Shown piece by piece: positions 33,547-42,433 of a stretch of DNA of 64,000 bases (position 1 is the first letter of the stretch; the number at the start of each line of letters is the position of its first letter). This DNA comes from Roseovarius nitratireducens (GTDB taxonomy: Bacteria > Pseudomonadota > Alphaproteobacteria > Rhodobacterales > Rhodobacteraceae). The position numbers and the translations under genes are program-made. A model generated the notes under the pieces. It was not told the DNA's origin and made no database searches. It saw only the letters and a program-made list of their open reading frames with translations. The DNA is taken from the NCBI RefSeq assembly GCF_002925845.1, contig NZ_PDNI01000017.1:62001-126000 (forward strand), read 5' to 3'.

Positions 33547-34635
33547 ATGATCCGTCTCCTCGCCCTCTGTCTCGCCCTCACGCTCGGCGCGCCCGCCCAT
33601 GCGCTCGAAACCAGCGCCGGGCCGGTCACCGTCACCCGCATGATCGCCGGGCTTGACGAACCCTGGGCACTCGGCTTCCTGCCCGGCGGCGGCGTCCTCG
33701 TGACCGAGCGGGACGGGCGGCTGCTCCTTCACCGCGACGGCGAGACGCGCATAGTCGCCGGTGTTCCGAAGGTGGCCGCAATCGGGCAGGGCGGGCTACT
33801 CGACCTCCTGGTGCCGCGCGATTTCGCGACCACCCGCACGCTGTTCTTTACCTATGCCAAGCCTCAGCGAAACGGCGCTGGCACGGCGGTGGCGCGCGCC
33901 CGGCTCTCGCAGGACGGCCAGAGGCTAGAGGATTGGCGCGTGATCTTCGAGCTGACGCCGGGATCCTCGGGCGGGCGGCATTTCGGCTCGCGCCTCGTCG
34001 AGGGCGAGGACGGCACTCTCTTCGCCACCATCGGCGAGCGCGGCGACCGTCCCTCGGCGCAAGACCTCTCGCGCGAGAACGGCTCGGTGATCCGCATCGC
34101 CCGCAACGGCACGATCCCCGAAGGCAACCCCTTCACCGATTCGCAAGGCGCAAAGCCCGCCATCTGGTCCTACGGTCACCGTAACCCGCAGGGCGCGGCG
34201 CGCGGCACGGACGCCGCGATCTGGGTGGTCGAGCACGGGGCAAAGGGCGGTGACGAGATCAACCGCATCCGCCGCGGCGCCAATTACGGCTGGCCGGTGA
34301 TCTCCTACGGGCGCCACTACTCGGGGGCAAAGATCGGCGAGGGCACCCACAAGGCGGGCATGCAACAACCCGCATTCTACTGGGACCCGTCCATCGCGCC
34401 CTCGGGCATGATGATCTACTCGGGCCGCCTCTGGCCCGAATGGCGCGGCCACATCTTCGTGGGCTCGCTCAAGTTCGGGCTGATCTCGCATCTCGCGGGC
34501 ACGCCGCTGCGCGAGGTCGAGCGGCTGAAATCGCCCGAAACCGCGCGCGTCCGCGACATCCGCGAGGCCCCCGACGGCTCGATCTGGTTTCTGAGCGTCG
34601 GCAACGGTGCCGCCTACCGGATGACGCCGCGCTGA
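33547..34635 (+). CDS. periplasmic PQQ-dependent sugar dehydrogenase (soluble glucose/sorbosone dehydrogenase type)
   Basis: A 362-residue six-bladed propeller enzyme with signal peptide (MIRLLALCLALTLGAPAHAL). The family signature GLDEPWALGFLPGGGVLVTE is followed by the active-site SGGRHFGSRL and YGHRNPQGAA, and NYGWPVISYG. Homologues (Asd/YliI type) oxidise aldose sugars with PQQ in the periplasm. No PQQ-biosynthesis genes are in the window. Confidence 0.9.
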   Translation: MIRLLALCLALTLGAPAHALETSAGPVTVTRMIAGLDEPWALGFLPGGGVLVTERDGRLLLHRDGETRIVAGVPKVAAIGQGGLLDLLVPRDFATTRTLFFTYAKPQRNGAGTAVARARLSQDGQRLEDWRVIFELTPGSSGGRHFGSRLVEGEDGTLFATIGERGDRPSAQDLSRENGSVIRIARNGTIPEGNPFTDSQGAKPAIWSYGHRNPQGAARGTDAAIWVVEHGAKGGDEINRIRRGANYGWPVISYGRHYSGAKIGEGTHKAGMQQPAFYWDPSIAPSGMMIYSGRLWPEWRGHIFVGSLKFGLISHLAGTPLREVERLKSPETARVRDIREAPDGSIWFLSVGNGAAYRMTPR

Positions 34636-34636
34636 T

Positions 34637-34690
34637 CTTCTTCTTGGCCGAAATACCCCGGGGGTGTGGGGGCTGGCCCCCACGGGGGCG
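34637..34690. repeat. GC-rich intergenic hairpin element between convergent genes
   Basis: GTGGGGGC (34666-34673) pairs with GCCCCCAC (34676-34683), preceded by CTTCTTGGCCGAAATACCCC and a CCCCGGGG palindrome. I recall similar strings as frequent 3' intergenic elements in Roseobacter genomes; here it separates two convergent genes and may act as a terminator. Confidence 0.5.
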
Positions 34691-35446
34691 TCACTGCATC
34701 CTGAGCGCCCCATCGAGGCGGATCACCTCGCCGTTGAGATAGCCGCACTCGACGATGAACCGCGCCAGCCGCGCATATTCGTCGGGATCGCCCAACCGCT
34801 TGGGGAATGTCACCTCGGCGGCGAGGCTATCCTGTACGTCCCCAGGCAGGCCGCGCATCATCGGCGTGGCGAAGATGCCCGGCGCGATGGCCATCACCCG
34901 GATGCCCTCGCGCGCCAGATCGCGCGCCATCGGCAGCGACAGCCCCACGATCCCGCTCTTCGAGGCGGCATAGGCGGCCTGGCCCTTTTGCCCGTCGAAG
35001 GCGGCGATGGACGCGGTGTTGACGATCACGCCGCGCGCACCATCGTCGCCGGGGGCGTTCCCGGCCATCTCTGCGGCGGCGAGACGGGCGACGTTGAACG
35101 TGCCGACGAGGTTGATGTCGACGGTGCGGCGAAAGGCATCCAGCGGGTGCGGGCCGTCGCGGCCCAGCGTCTTGGCCCCGGTGGCGATGCCGGCACAGTT
35201 GATCGCCGCCGTGATCCGGCCCATAGCGGATTTGGCGGCGGCGATGGCGTTGGCGACCGACGCCTCGTCGGTCACGTCCATCTCGGCGAAATGTGCACCG
35301 ATCTCGGCGGCGACGGCCTGCCCGCGCTCCGCATCGCGGTCAAGCAGCGTCACCTGCGCGCCTGCGCCGCGGAAATGGCGGGCCGTTGCCTCGCCGAGGC
35401 CCGAGGCCCCACCGGTAACGATCGCGGCTGTGTCTGTCATGCGCAT
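34691..35446 (-). CDS. short-chain dehydrogenase, type II 3-hydroxyacyl-CoA dehydrogenase-like
   Basis: A 251-residue SDR. The NAD-binding TGGASGLGEATARHF, NCAG, the catalytic S in NTASIAAFDG, and YAASKSG (Tyr/Lys) are all present. The DxD-ending strand LLDRDAERG favours NAD. The overall sequence resembles HSD17B10-like 3-hydroxyacyl-CoA dehydrogenases of fatty-acid oxidation, but substrate is inferred. ATG 35446 has GGAGG six bases upstream. A palindromic operator lies 21 bp upstream. Confidence 0.85.
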   Translation of the reverse strand: MRMTDTAAIVTGGASGLGEATARHFRGAGAQVTLLDRDAERGQAVAAEIGAHFAEMDVTDEASVANAIAAAKSAMGRITAAINCAGIATGAKTLGRDGPHPLDAFRRTVDINLVGTFNVARLAAAEMAGNAPGDDGARGVIVNTASIAAFDGQKGQAAYAASKSGIVGLSLPMARDLAREGIRVMAIAPGIFATPMMRGLPGDVQDSLAAEVTFPKRLGDPDEYARLARFIVECGYLNGEVIRLDGALRMQ

Positions 35447-35466
35447 GAGGGGCCTCCCGCAGTAAA

Positions 35467-35480
35467 TGAACAATTGTTCA
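35467..35480. promoter_or_regulatory. perfect 14-bp palindrome, likely operator
   Basis: TGAACAATTGTTCA is a perfect palindrome 21 bp upstream of the SDR start codon (35446) and 121 bp upstream of the divergent formaldehyde dehydrogenase gene. Its size suits a TetR- or MarR-family repressor of fatty-acid or acyl-CoA catabolism; that regulator is not in the window. Confidence 0.6.
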
Positions 35481-35600
35481 GATACAGCGCCCCGCCGCGC
35501 CTGTCAAAACACTTCGGCCAACCCTGAGCGCACTCCGAGATTGCCTTTGACGCCATGTCCGACTACGCCTGAAAACAGCGACAACACAAGGGAGGCGACG

Positions 35601-36713
35601 ATGCGCACGAAAGCGGCGGTAGCGATGGAGGCGGGCAAGCCTCTGGAAATCATGGAGGTCAATCTCGACGGCCCAAGGGCAGGCGAGGTGCTGGTCGAGA
35701 TCAAGGCCACGGGCCTGTGCCACACCGACGAATTCACCCGCTCGGGCGACGACCCCGAGGGGATTTTCCCCGCCATTCTCGGCCACGAGGGCGCGGGCGT
35801 GGTGATCGAGGTAGGCGAGGGGGTGACAAGCCTCGAAGTGGGCGATCACGTCATCCCGCTCTACACCCCCGAATGCCGCGAATGCGAGTACTGCCTCAAC
35901 CCCAAGACCAACCTGTGCCAGAAGGTCCGCGCGACCCAAGGGCAGGGCCTGCTGCCCGACGGCACGACGCGGTTCTCCATGCTCGACGGCACGCCCATCC
36001 ATCACTACATGGGCTGCTCGACCTTCGCCAACCACACCGTGGTCCCCGAGATCGCGCTCGCCAAGGTGCGCAAGGATGCCCCTTTCGACAAGATCTGCTA
36101 CATCGGCTGCGGCGTGACCACCGGCATCGGCGCGGTGGTCAACACCGCCAAGGTCGAGCTGGGCAGCCGCGCCATCGTGTTCGGCCTCGGCGGTATCGGC
36201 CTCAACGTCATCCAGGGCCTGCGGCTCGCGGGCGCGGCGCAGATCGTCGGCGTTGATCTCAACCCGACCAAGGCCGATATGGCGCGCCAGTTCGGCATGA
36301 CCGATTTCGTCAATCCCAAGGACGTCGAGGGCGACATCGTCGCCCATCTCGTCGAGCTGACCGGCGGCGGGGCGGATTACACCTTCGACGCCACCGGCAA
36401 CGTCAACGTCATGCGCACCGCGCTCGAAGCCGCGCACAAGGGGTGGGGCGAGAGCATCATCATCGGCGTGGCCCCCGCAGGCGCCGAGATCAGCACCCGG
36501 CCCTTCCAGCTTGTCACCGGTCGGGTCTGGCGCGGCACCGCCTTCGGCGGCGCGCGCGGGCGCACGGACGTGCCCAAGATCGTCGACATGTACATGTCGG
36601 GCATGATCGAGATCGACCCGATGATCACGCATAAACTCACCCTCGAGCAGATCAACGAGGGGTTCGAGCTGATGCACAAGGGCGAATCGATCCGCGCGGT
36701 GGTGGAATACTGA
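35601..36713 (+). CDS. S-(hydroxymethyl)glutathione dehydrogenase / class III alcohol dehydrogenase
   Basis: A 370-residue zinc alcohol dehydrogenase oxidising S-hydroxymethylglutathione in formaldehyde detoxification. Catalytic zinc ligands lie in TGLCHTDEF and LGHEGAG; the structural zinc site is the [16 protein letters not shown] cysteine cluster; the NAD fold is [15 protein letters not shown]. The ATG at 35601 has AGGGAGG nearby; the frame upstream is not conserved. It supports a C1 or methylated-compound metabolism. Confidence 0.95.
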   Translation: MRTKAAVAMEAGKPLEIMEVNLDGPRAGEVLVEIKATGLCHTDEFTRSGDDPEGIFPAILGHEGAGVVIEVGEGVTSLEVGDHVIPLYTPECRECEYCLNPKTNLCQKVRATQGQGLLPDGTTRFSMLDGTPIHHYMGCSTFANHTVVPEIALAKVRKDAPFDKICYIGCGVTTGIGAVVNTAKVELGSRAIVFGLGGIGLNVIQGLRLAGAAQIVGVDLNPTKADMARQFGMTDFVNPKDVEGDIVAHLVELTGGGADYTFDATGNVNVMRTALEAAHKGWGESIIIGVAPAGAEISTRPFQLVTGRVWRGTAFGGARGRTDVPKIVDMYMSGMIEIDPMITHKLTLEQINEGFELMHKGESIRAVVEY

Positions 36714-36734
36714 CACCCCCCGCGCGCCTGCGCC

Positions 36735-36763
36735 TTGCCCTCCGGGGCGGGGCGCACTAGGAC
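36735..36763 (+). promoter_or_regulatory. candidate promoter of trpB
   Basis: TTGCCC (36735-36740) and TAGGAC (36758-36763) are 17 bp apart, about 30 bp before the trpB start. Confidence 0.35.
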
Positions 36764-36793
36764 GTGGCGCAGGCAACAAGGGGTGCGCGAGAC

Positions 36794-38026
36794 ATGGCCA
36801 ACGACCTTTTCAACTCCTTCATGACCGGCCCCGACGAAAAGGGCCGGTTCGGCGATTTCGGCGGGCGTTTCGTGTCCGAGACGCTGATGCCGCTCATCCT
36901 GGAACTCGAAGAGCGCTACGAGTACGCCAAGACCGACCCGGATTTCTGGGCCGAGATGCATTTCCTGTGGAAGCATTACGTGGGCCGCCCCAGCCCGCTC
37001 TACCATGCCGAGCGGCTGACCGAGCGGCTGGGCGGTGCGAAGATCTATCTCAAGCGCGACGAACTCAACCACACCGGCGCGCACAAGATCAACAACGTGC
37101 TGGGCCAGATCATCCTCGCCCGCCGCATGGGCAAGAGCCGGATCATCGCCGAGACGGGGGCGGGCCAGCACGGTGTCGCCACCGCCACCGTCTGCGCCAA
37201 GTTCGGGCTGAAATGCGTGGTCTACATGGGCGCCACGGATGTCGAGCGGCAGGCACCCAACGTGTTCCGCATGCGGCTCCTGGGGGCCGAGGTGGTGCCC
37301 GTCACCTCCGGGCGCGGCACGCTCAAGGACGCCATGAACGACGCGCTGCGCGACTGGGTGACCAACGTGCGCGACACGTTCTACTGCATCGGCACGGTGG
37401 CGGGGCCGCACCCCTACCCGGCGATGGTGCGCGATTTTCAGTCGATCATCGGCAAGGAAACCCGCGAACAGATGATGGAGGCCGAGGGCCGCTTGCCCGA
37501 CACGCTGGTCGCCGCCATTGGTGGCGGGTCGAACGCGATGGGGCTGTTCTACCCGTTCCTCGATGACAAGGAGGTGGGGATCATCGGTGTCGAGGCCGGG
37601 GGCCACGGCGTCGATGACCGGATGGAGCATTGCGCAAGCCTCACCGGCGGGCGCCCCGGCGTGCTGCACGGCAACCGCACCTACCTGTTGCAGGACGATG
37701 ACGGGCAGATCCTCGAAGGGCATTCGATCTCGGCAGGGCTCGACTATCCCGGCATCGGACCCGAGCATAGCTGGCTGCACGAGACGGGGCGCGCGCAATA
37801 TGTCTCGATCACCGACAAGGAGGCGCTGGCGGCGTTCCAGCTCTCCTGCGAGACCGAAGGCATCATCCCGGCGCTGGAGCCCTCCCATGCGCTCGCCCAT
37901 GTCACCAAGATCGCGCCCGACTTGCCCCGTGATCACCTGCTGGTCATGAACATGTGCGGGCGTGGCGACAAGGACATCTATACCGTCGCCAAGCATCTCG
38001 GCTTCGACATCGAAAGCGGCGGCTGA
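36794..38026 (+). CDS. trpB: tryptophan synthase beta chain
   Basis: A 410-residue PLP enzyme condensing indole and serine. The PLP lysine is K98 in [11 protein letters not shown]; the serine-carboxylate loop is [14 protein letters not shown] and the glycine-rich phosphate loop is [11 protein letters not shown]. Length and motifs are those of the TrpB1 type. trpA is not adjacent in the window; a strong terminator follows directly. Confidence 0.97.
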   Translation: MANDLFNSFMTGPDEKGRFGDFGGRFVSETLMPLILELEERYEYAKTDPDFWAEMHFLWKHYVGRPSPLYHAERLTERLGGAKIYLKRDELNHTGAHKINNVLGQIILARRMGKSRIIAETGAGQHGVATATVCAKFGLKCVVYMGATDVERQAPNVFRMRLLGAEVVPVTSGRGTLKDAMNDALRDWVTNVRDTFYCIGTVAGPHPYPAMVRDFQSIIGKETREQMMEAEGRLPDTLVAAIGGGSNAMGLFYPFLDDKEVGIIGVEAGGHGVDDRMEHCASLTGGRPGVLHGNRTYLLQDDDGQILEGHSISAGLDYPGIGPEHSWLHETGRAQYVSITDKEALAAFQLSCETEGIIPALEPSHALAHVTKIAPDLPRDHLLVMNMCGRGDKDIYTVAKHLGFDIESGG

Positions 38027-38063
38027 ACCGCCCGTCGGCACAAACGCCACGTTGCGCATGCGT

Positions 38064-38093
38064 AAAAGCCCCGGCCAAGTCGCCGGGGCTTTT
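38064..38093. terminator. bidirectional terminator between trpB and the DUF2237 gene
   Basis: AAAAGCCCCGGC (38064-38075) pairs with GCCGGGGCTTTT (38082-38093), a 12-bp stem with A/T tracts on both sides, placed between convergent genes. Confidence 0.9.
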
Positions 38094-38123
38094 CCTTGCG
38101 CGCTCACGGTGCGACCGCCCCGC

Positions 38124-38498
38124 TCAGGCGGCGGCGTGCTGCTCCAACACCTCCAGCGGCACGATGTCGAGCGCGCGAGCATGGGTGGCCGCGAGCCGCA
38201 CCTGCGGCGCGCAGCCCTCCTCGTGGGCCTGAAGGAACCGCGCGGCGCAAAGGCACCACTGATCCCCCGCTTTCAGCCCGGCAAAGCCGAATTCCGGGCG
38301 CGGCGTGCTCAGGTCGTTGCCGACATACTTGGAGAAGGCGAGGAACTCTGCCGTCATCAGCGCACAGACCGTGTGGCTGCCGCGATCCTCGGCACAGGTG
38401 TTGCAATGCCCGTCGCGAAAGAACCCGGTCACGGGATCGGACGAGCAGGGCGAAAGAGCCCCGCCCAGCACGTTCTCGGAAGTGTCCATCGTGGTCAT
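38124..38498 (-). CDS. DUF2237 family protein
   Basis: A 124-residue cytoplasmic protein of the DUF2237 family (function unknown). The conserved pattern is clear: NVLGGALSPCSSDPVTGFFR, CNTCAEDRGSHTVCALMTAE, FGFAGLKAGDQWCLCAAR and a final THARALDIVPLE. The many invariant cysteines suggest metal or redox chemistry. ATG 38498 is chosen because GGAGGAG lies nine bases upstream. Confidence 0.85.
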   Translation of the reverse strand: MTTMDTSENVLGGALSPCSSDPVTGFFRDGHCNTCAEDRGSHTVCALMTAEFLAFSKYVGNDLSTPRPEFGFAGLKAGDQWCLCAARFLQAHEEGCAPQVRLAATHARALDIVPLEVLEQHAAA

Positions 38499-38562
38499 GC
38501 GCGCGATCTCCTCCGCAGGATCGTAGCGCATACCGCGAGGCCGTCAAACCCTCCATCAGGCA

Positions 38563-38982
38563 TCAGAGGCCCGAGGCCGTCGTCGTCTCGAGTAGGTCAA
38601 AGGTCTTGTCACCCCGCGCGTTGAATTTCTGAAGACTGTCGCCGTGGCGCAGGACCGTCAGGCAGCGATAACGCCCCGCGTCCTGTGCCATCGACACGCA
38701 AACCTCGTTGCCATCGGTGATCGCATAGTGGCCCGTCCCGGACCAGCCACCGCCCTGCAATTCGCCTTTCAGCACATTCGTCGGCGCATAGTGGAAGTTG
38801 AAGACCTTGTCGCCGGCACGCGCAACCACGCGCTTGCCCACGAGCAGCTCGGCGATCTCGTCCGAGCTGAGCCTTTCGGCCCCGCCTGCGAGCGCCTCTT
38901 CGAGCGCCGTGCCGGCGCTCGCGCTTGTTGCGGCCATGAGCGTGCAGCACGCCGCGATGACAACTGGTGTCGGGTAAGTCAT
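38563..38982 (-). CDS. small exported protein of unknown function
   Basis: A 139-residue protein with a signal peptide ending near MAATSASAGT. The mature part has one recognisable pattern, YAPTNVLKGELQGGGWSG and ITDGNEVCVSMAQDAGRYRC, compatible with a small beta domain with a disulfide. I do not recognise the family. It is divergent from a membrane-anchored winged-helix regulator, which may control it. Confidence 0.65.
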   Translation of the reverse strand: MTYPTPVVIAACCTLMAATSASAGTALEEALAGGAERLSSDEIAELLVGKRVVARAGDKVFNFHYAPTNVLKGELQGGGWSGTGHYAITDGNEVCVSMAQDAGRYRCLTVLRHGDSLQKFNARGDKTFDLLETTTASGL

Positions 38983-39125
38983 GGATCTACTCCTTGCTTG
39001 TCCATCCCGCCCGGCATTCAGGTACGCCGGACCAGCACAGCTTGCCCCCGGCAACGTCGGAAAGCTTGATTTCCGGATGACAATTCCTGACACTTCCATG
39101 ATATCTGCCCGAAAGGCGTGACGTC

Positions 39126-40754
39126 ATGGCGTATCGTTTCGGCGAGTTCACGCTCGATCGCTCGGCCGGTCTTCGGGCGGGGAACGCGCCTGTGGCGCTC
39201 GAGCCGCAGGCGCTCCGGTTGCTGGAATTCCTGATCGAGCACCGCGCGCGGGTCGTGACCAAGCAAGACCTGATCGAGGAGATATGGCAGGGCCGGGCAA
39301 TCACCGACGCGGCGCTGGCAACGCGCATCCGGGCGGTTCGGCGGGCGCTCGGGGATGACGCGGCGCAGCAGGCCTATATCCGCACCTATCCCAAGCGCGG
39401 CTTCCAGTTCGTGGCCCCGGTTCGGGACGCGAATTCCGCGATCCGCCTGCCAAGGCTCAAAGCGGTCGCACTTGTGGCGGTTTTTGCACTCGCGTTATTC
39501 GGCGCGTGGTTCGTGCTTCGGGTTCCCGGTGTCGACGGCAGCACGGTCGGCAGGCCGTCGGTCGCGGTGCTGCGGTTCGATAATCTCGGGGAGGGGGCCG
39601 GCGACCGGTCCTTCGCAGATGGCCTGACCGAGGACCTGACCGCGCACTTGTCGCGCTACAAGGAATTGTTCGTCATTTCCGCCGGGACGGTCTTTGCCTA
39701 TGGCGACGGGGCGCTTCGCCCGCTCGATGCTTCCCGCGAGTTCGGTGTCTCTTACGTCGCGCGCGGCAGCGTGCGACGGGATGGCGGGCGCATACGGGTC
39801 ACCAGCGAGCTGATCGAGATCGCCACAGGCCACACCCTGTGGGCCGAGCGCTACGACCGGGCGCTGACGGACATATTCGCCGTGCAGGACGATATCAGCC
39901 GCTCGATCGCGGGCACCCTTGTCCCGCAGATCCTGAAGGATGGCGGACAGCGCGCCACCAGGGTGCCGACCGCTGACATGGGCGCCTGGGAACTCTACCT
40001 CGAGGCGCGCCTCCGGCAGGGCCGCTACAGCCGCGCCGATCAATCGGAGGCGGTGCGTCTTGCCCGGCGTGCGGTGGCCAAGGATCCCGGTTTCGCGGCG
40101 GCGCATTCGCTGATGGCGCGGGCGCTCGGGACACTGTTCTTCTTTGGCTGGACGGAAGAGCCGGGCGACACCATGGCCGAGGCGCGGGCCGCCGCGAGGC
40201 GCGCGATTGCGCTCGACGACAGCGATCCGCAGGCCTATGCCGCGCTTGGCTATATCCAGCGCTTTGCCGGGCAGGCGGAGCCCGCGATCGCCAATCTGGA
40301 GCGCGCCGTCGCGCTCAACCCCAATGACGCCCGCATCCGGCTGGAATTGGCCCACACGCTCGATTGGTTCCGCCTACAGGCGCGCGCGCTGCCGCAGATC
40401 GAGCTTGCCATCCGGCTCAGCCCGCGCGACCCGCTGATCCAGAACATGTATTTCTACAAGGGGCACATCCTGTTCCACCTCGGCAGGCACGACGATGCGC
40501 TCGCGGCGGCGCGGCAGCTTGGCAGCGTCGCAAGCAGCGCTACCTGGCGGGTTTTCCACCACCTGCTGCGCGCCGCGAACCTCGCGCAACTCGACAGGGT
40601 GGAGAACGCAGCGGCGGCCATCGCGGATGCGCTGGCGGTCAATCCGTCACTGTCGCTCTCGGCAATGCGCGCACAATTCGAAAAGAGCCGCAACCACCCG
40701 GAAAACCGCCGCGCCTGGCTGGCCGCGCTCGAACGGGCCGGGCTGCCGCAATAG
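39126..40754 (+). CDS. CadC/ToxR-like membrane regulator with TolB-like and TPR regions
   Basis: A 542-residue protein. Residues 1-100 are an OmpR-type winged helix (VVTKQDLIEEIWQGRAITDA; RTYPKRGFQFV). A single membrane helix (about 111-132) follows, then a TolB-like N-terminal domain (PSVAVLRFDNLGEGAGDRSF; FADGLTEDLTAHLSRYKELF), and TPR-like helical repeats from about 290 to the end. It has no cyclase catalytic domain. It would sense an envelope or periplasmic signal and act on DNA directly, as ToxR-type one-component regulators do. Its target could be the divergent exported-protein gene. Confidence 0.85.
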   Translation: MAYRFGEFTLDRSAGLRAGNAPVALEPQALRLLEFLIEHRARVVTKQDLIEEIWQGRAITDAALATRIRAVRRALGDDAAQQAYIRTYPKRGFQFVAPVRDANSAIRLPRLKAVALVAVFALALFGAWFVLRVPGVDGSTVGRPSVAVLRFDNLGEGAGDRSFADGLTEDLTAHLSRYKELFVISAGTVFAYGDGALRPLDASREFGVSYVARGSVRRDGGRIRVTSELIEIATGHTLWAERYDRALTDIFAVQDDISRSIAGTLVPQILKDGGQRATRVPTADMGAWELYLEARLRQGRYSRADQSEAVRLARRAVAKDPGFAAAHSLMARALGTLFFFGWTEEPGDTMAEARAAARRAIALDDSDPQAYAALGYIQRFAGQAEPAIANLERAVALNPNDARIRLELAHTLDWFRLQARALPQIELAIRLSPRDPLIQNMYFYKGHILFHLGRHDDALAAARQLGSVASSATWRVFHHLLRAANLAQLDRVENAAAAIADALAVNPSLSLSAMRAQFEKSRNHPENRRAWLAALERAGLPQ

Positions 40755-40759
40755 CCCGA

Positions 40760-41080
40760 TCAGCTTTCCTCGAGCACCGTCTCGAATCCCTCGAATTCCG
40801 GCGGGCCCAACAGCGCGTCCTGCGTGCCTCGGTTGCCCGCGTCCTTGTGCGCAGCACGAAAGGCGTCGGATTTCGTCCATGCCTCGAACGCCGCGCGGCT
40901 TTCCCAGATGACATGGCTGGAATAGAGCCGGTGGCCATCACCCTCGGGCCCCTTCAGCAAGCGAAACTCGCGAAAGCCGGGGACGCTGGCCAGGTGGCTT
41001 TCGCGCTTGGCCCACATTCTTTCGAAACCGTCCTCGAAGCCCGGCTTTACGCGGAACCGGTTCATGGCGATGAATGTCAT
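40760..41080 (-). CDS. antibiotic biosynthesis monooxygenase-fold protein, heme-degrading (IsdG/HmoA) type
   Basis: A 106-residue dimeric ferredoxin-like fold protein. It carries N7, W68 and H78 in the positions of the Asn-Trp-His triad of IsdG-type heme monooxygenases, so heme degradation is plausible; without biochemical data a quinol monooxygenase-like role remains possible. The start is MTFIAMNRFRV at 41080. Convergent with the CadC-like gene, 5 bp apart. Confidence 0.75.
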   Translation of the reverse strand: MTFIAMNRFRVKPGFEDGFERMWAKRESHLASVPGFREFRLLKGPEGDGHRLYSSHVIWESRAAFEAWTKSDAFRAAHKDAGNRGTQDALLGPPEFEGFETVLEES

Positions 41081-41189
41081 GTCGTGCCCTTCCTTGTATC
41101 GGTGTGAAAGGCTGGCTTGGGCCGCGCGTGCGAGCGCTCCCGGCTCGCCCTGCGATCATAGCGCCCCGGCGCGCACAGGCAAGCCGCGC

Positions 41190-42353
41190 TCAGAGCGCCG
41201 CTGCGATGCTGCGCAGCGCGTCGATATTGGCCTCCCGCACCCCGTCCTTGCGAAAGCCGCGATCGGCAGAGGTGACCACGATCACCACGTCGCGGGCGCG
41301 GTCGATATAGATATACTGGCCATAGATGCCGTGGGCATAGAATTCGCCGTCGCGCGCGTCGGCGGGCATCCACCAGTGCAGCCCGTATTGCAACGCGCCC
41401 TCGGGCGTCGGCGCGCTCGGCACGGTCGAGGCGGCGATCCAGCCTGTGGGCACGATCTGCTGCCCGCCATAGCGGCCCATCTTCGCCACCATCAGCCCGA
41501 AGCGGGCATAGTCGCGCGTCGTCAGGTTGAGCCCGCCCAGCGCAAAGGCCACACCCTCGCCATCGGTGATGTAATCGGGCTCCGCCTCGAGCCCCAACGG
41601 CGCGATGATCCGCTCCGACAGCAGGCCTGGCAGGGCGCGCCCTGTGGCCCCCCGCAGCGCCATCGCCAGCGCGTGCGTGTCGATGGAGACGTATTTCCAC
41701 CGCGTCCCCGGTGGCGCGGCGCGCGCGCTCAGCCCGGCGGCGAAGCCGTCCATGGAGCCGCCCAGCGCCAGCACACGGCCCATGCGGTTGATGTCGGAAT
41801 CGTAGTCCAGATAATCCTCGTCAAACTCCAGCCCGCTCGTCATCTGCAAAAGCTGCCGCAGCGTCACCCCGTCATAGGCGCTGTCGGCGAGCGCGGGCGC
41901 GTAGCGCGTCACCGGATCGTCCAGCGAGTCGATCTCGCCGCGTTCAAGCGAAATGCCGATGAGCGCGGCAAGAAAACTCTTTGCCACGGACCAGCTTATC
42001 CGCCGGTCCTGCGCGGTGGTGCCGAGGTGATAGCTCTCATGCGTGATGCGGCCGTTACGCAGCACAAGGAGCGACGTCACGTTGCGCGACCCGATCCAAT
42101 CGGTCACATCGGCGGGCAGGGTCATCTCCGGGCCTTGCGGCAGGTCCGATACCGGCCCGTTCCCACGCGGCACGGGCACGGTGAGAAACGCGCGCCCCAT
42201 TCCCGAGAAATTCGCAACGATCTTTTCCTCGGAAAACAACGTGTTGACGGCCATGAGCCGCGCGATTTCTTCGCGCTTCCACAGCCCCACAACCGCTGCC
42301 GCCAGGACGAGGGCCAAAAGGACTCGTCCCGCCCATTTCAAGATTCTGCGCAT
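41190..42353 (-). CDS. membrane-anchored serine hydrolase (beta-lactamase/esterase family)
   Basis: A 387-residue protein with an N-terminal membrane anchor (residues 8-26, GRVLLALVLAAAVVGLW). The SxxK nucleophile is S122-K125 in ISWSVAKSFLA; the second motif is the tyrosine of WKYVSID, and the usual KTG is replaced by HGIYGQ. This pattern belongs to class C-like esterases and amide hydrolases (including NylB-like), not to a real beta-lactamase. I start at the ATG at 42353; the open frame upstream gives no family sequence. Confidence 0.82.
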   Translation of the reverse strand: MRRILKWAGRVLLALVLAAAVVGLWKREEIARLMAVNTLFSEEKIVANFSGMGRAFLTVPVPRGNGPVSDLPQGPEMTLPADVTDWIGSRNVTSLLVLRNGRITHESYHLGTTAQDRRISWSVAKSFLAALIGISLERGEIDSLDDPVTRYAPALADSAYDGVTLRQLLQMTSGLEFDEDYLDYDSDINRMGRVLALGGSMDGFAAGLSARAAPPGTRWKYVSIDTHALAMALRGATGRALPGLLSERIIAPLGLEAEPDYITDGEGVAFALGGLNLTTRDYARFGLMVAKMGRYGGQQIVPTGWIAASTVPSAPTPEGALQYGLHWWMPADARDGEFYAHGIYGQYIYIDRARDVVIVVTSADRGFRKDGVREANIDALRSIAAAL

Positions 42354-42433
42354 ACCGTCCCTCCTGTTTCCCCGCGGCAAAGCCAGCGCGGCGCGCGAAT
42401 GCAAGCTTGACGCGGCGGCGTGCACGCCGCTCT

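Noticed and set aside
36377-38182. 601-codon minus-strand frame over trpB
   Set aside because: Antisense shadow; trpB is unambiguous on the other strand.
41007-42410. 467-codon plus-strand frame over the serine hydrolase
   Set aside because: Antisense shadow; hydrolase motifs are on the minus strand.
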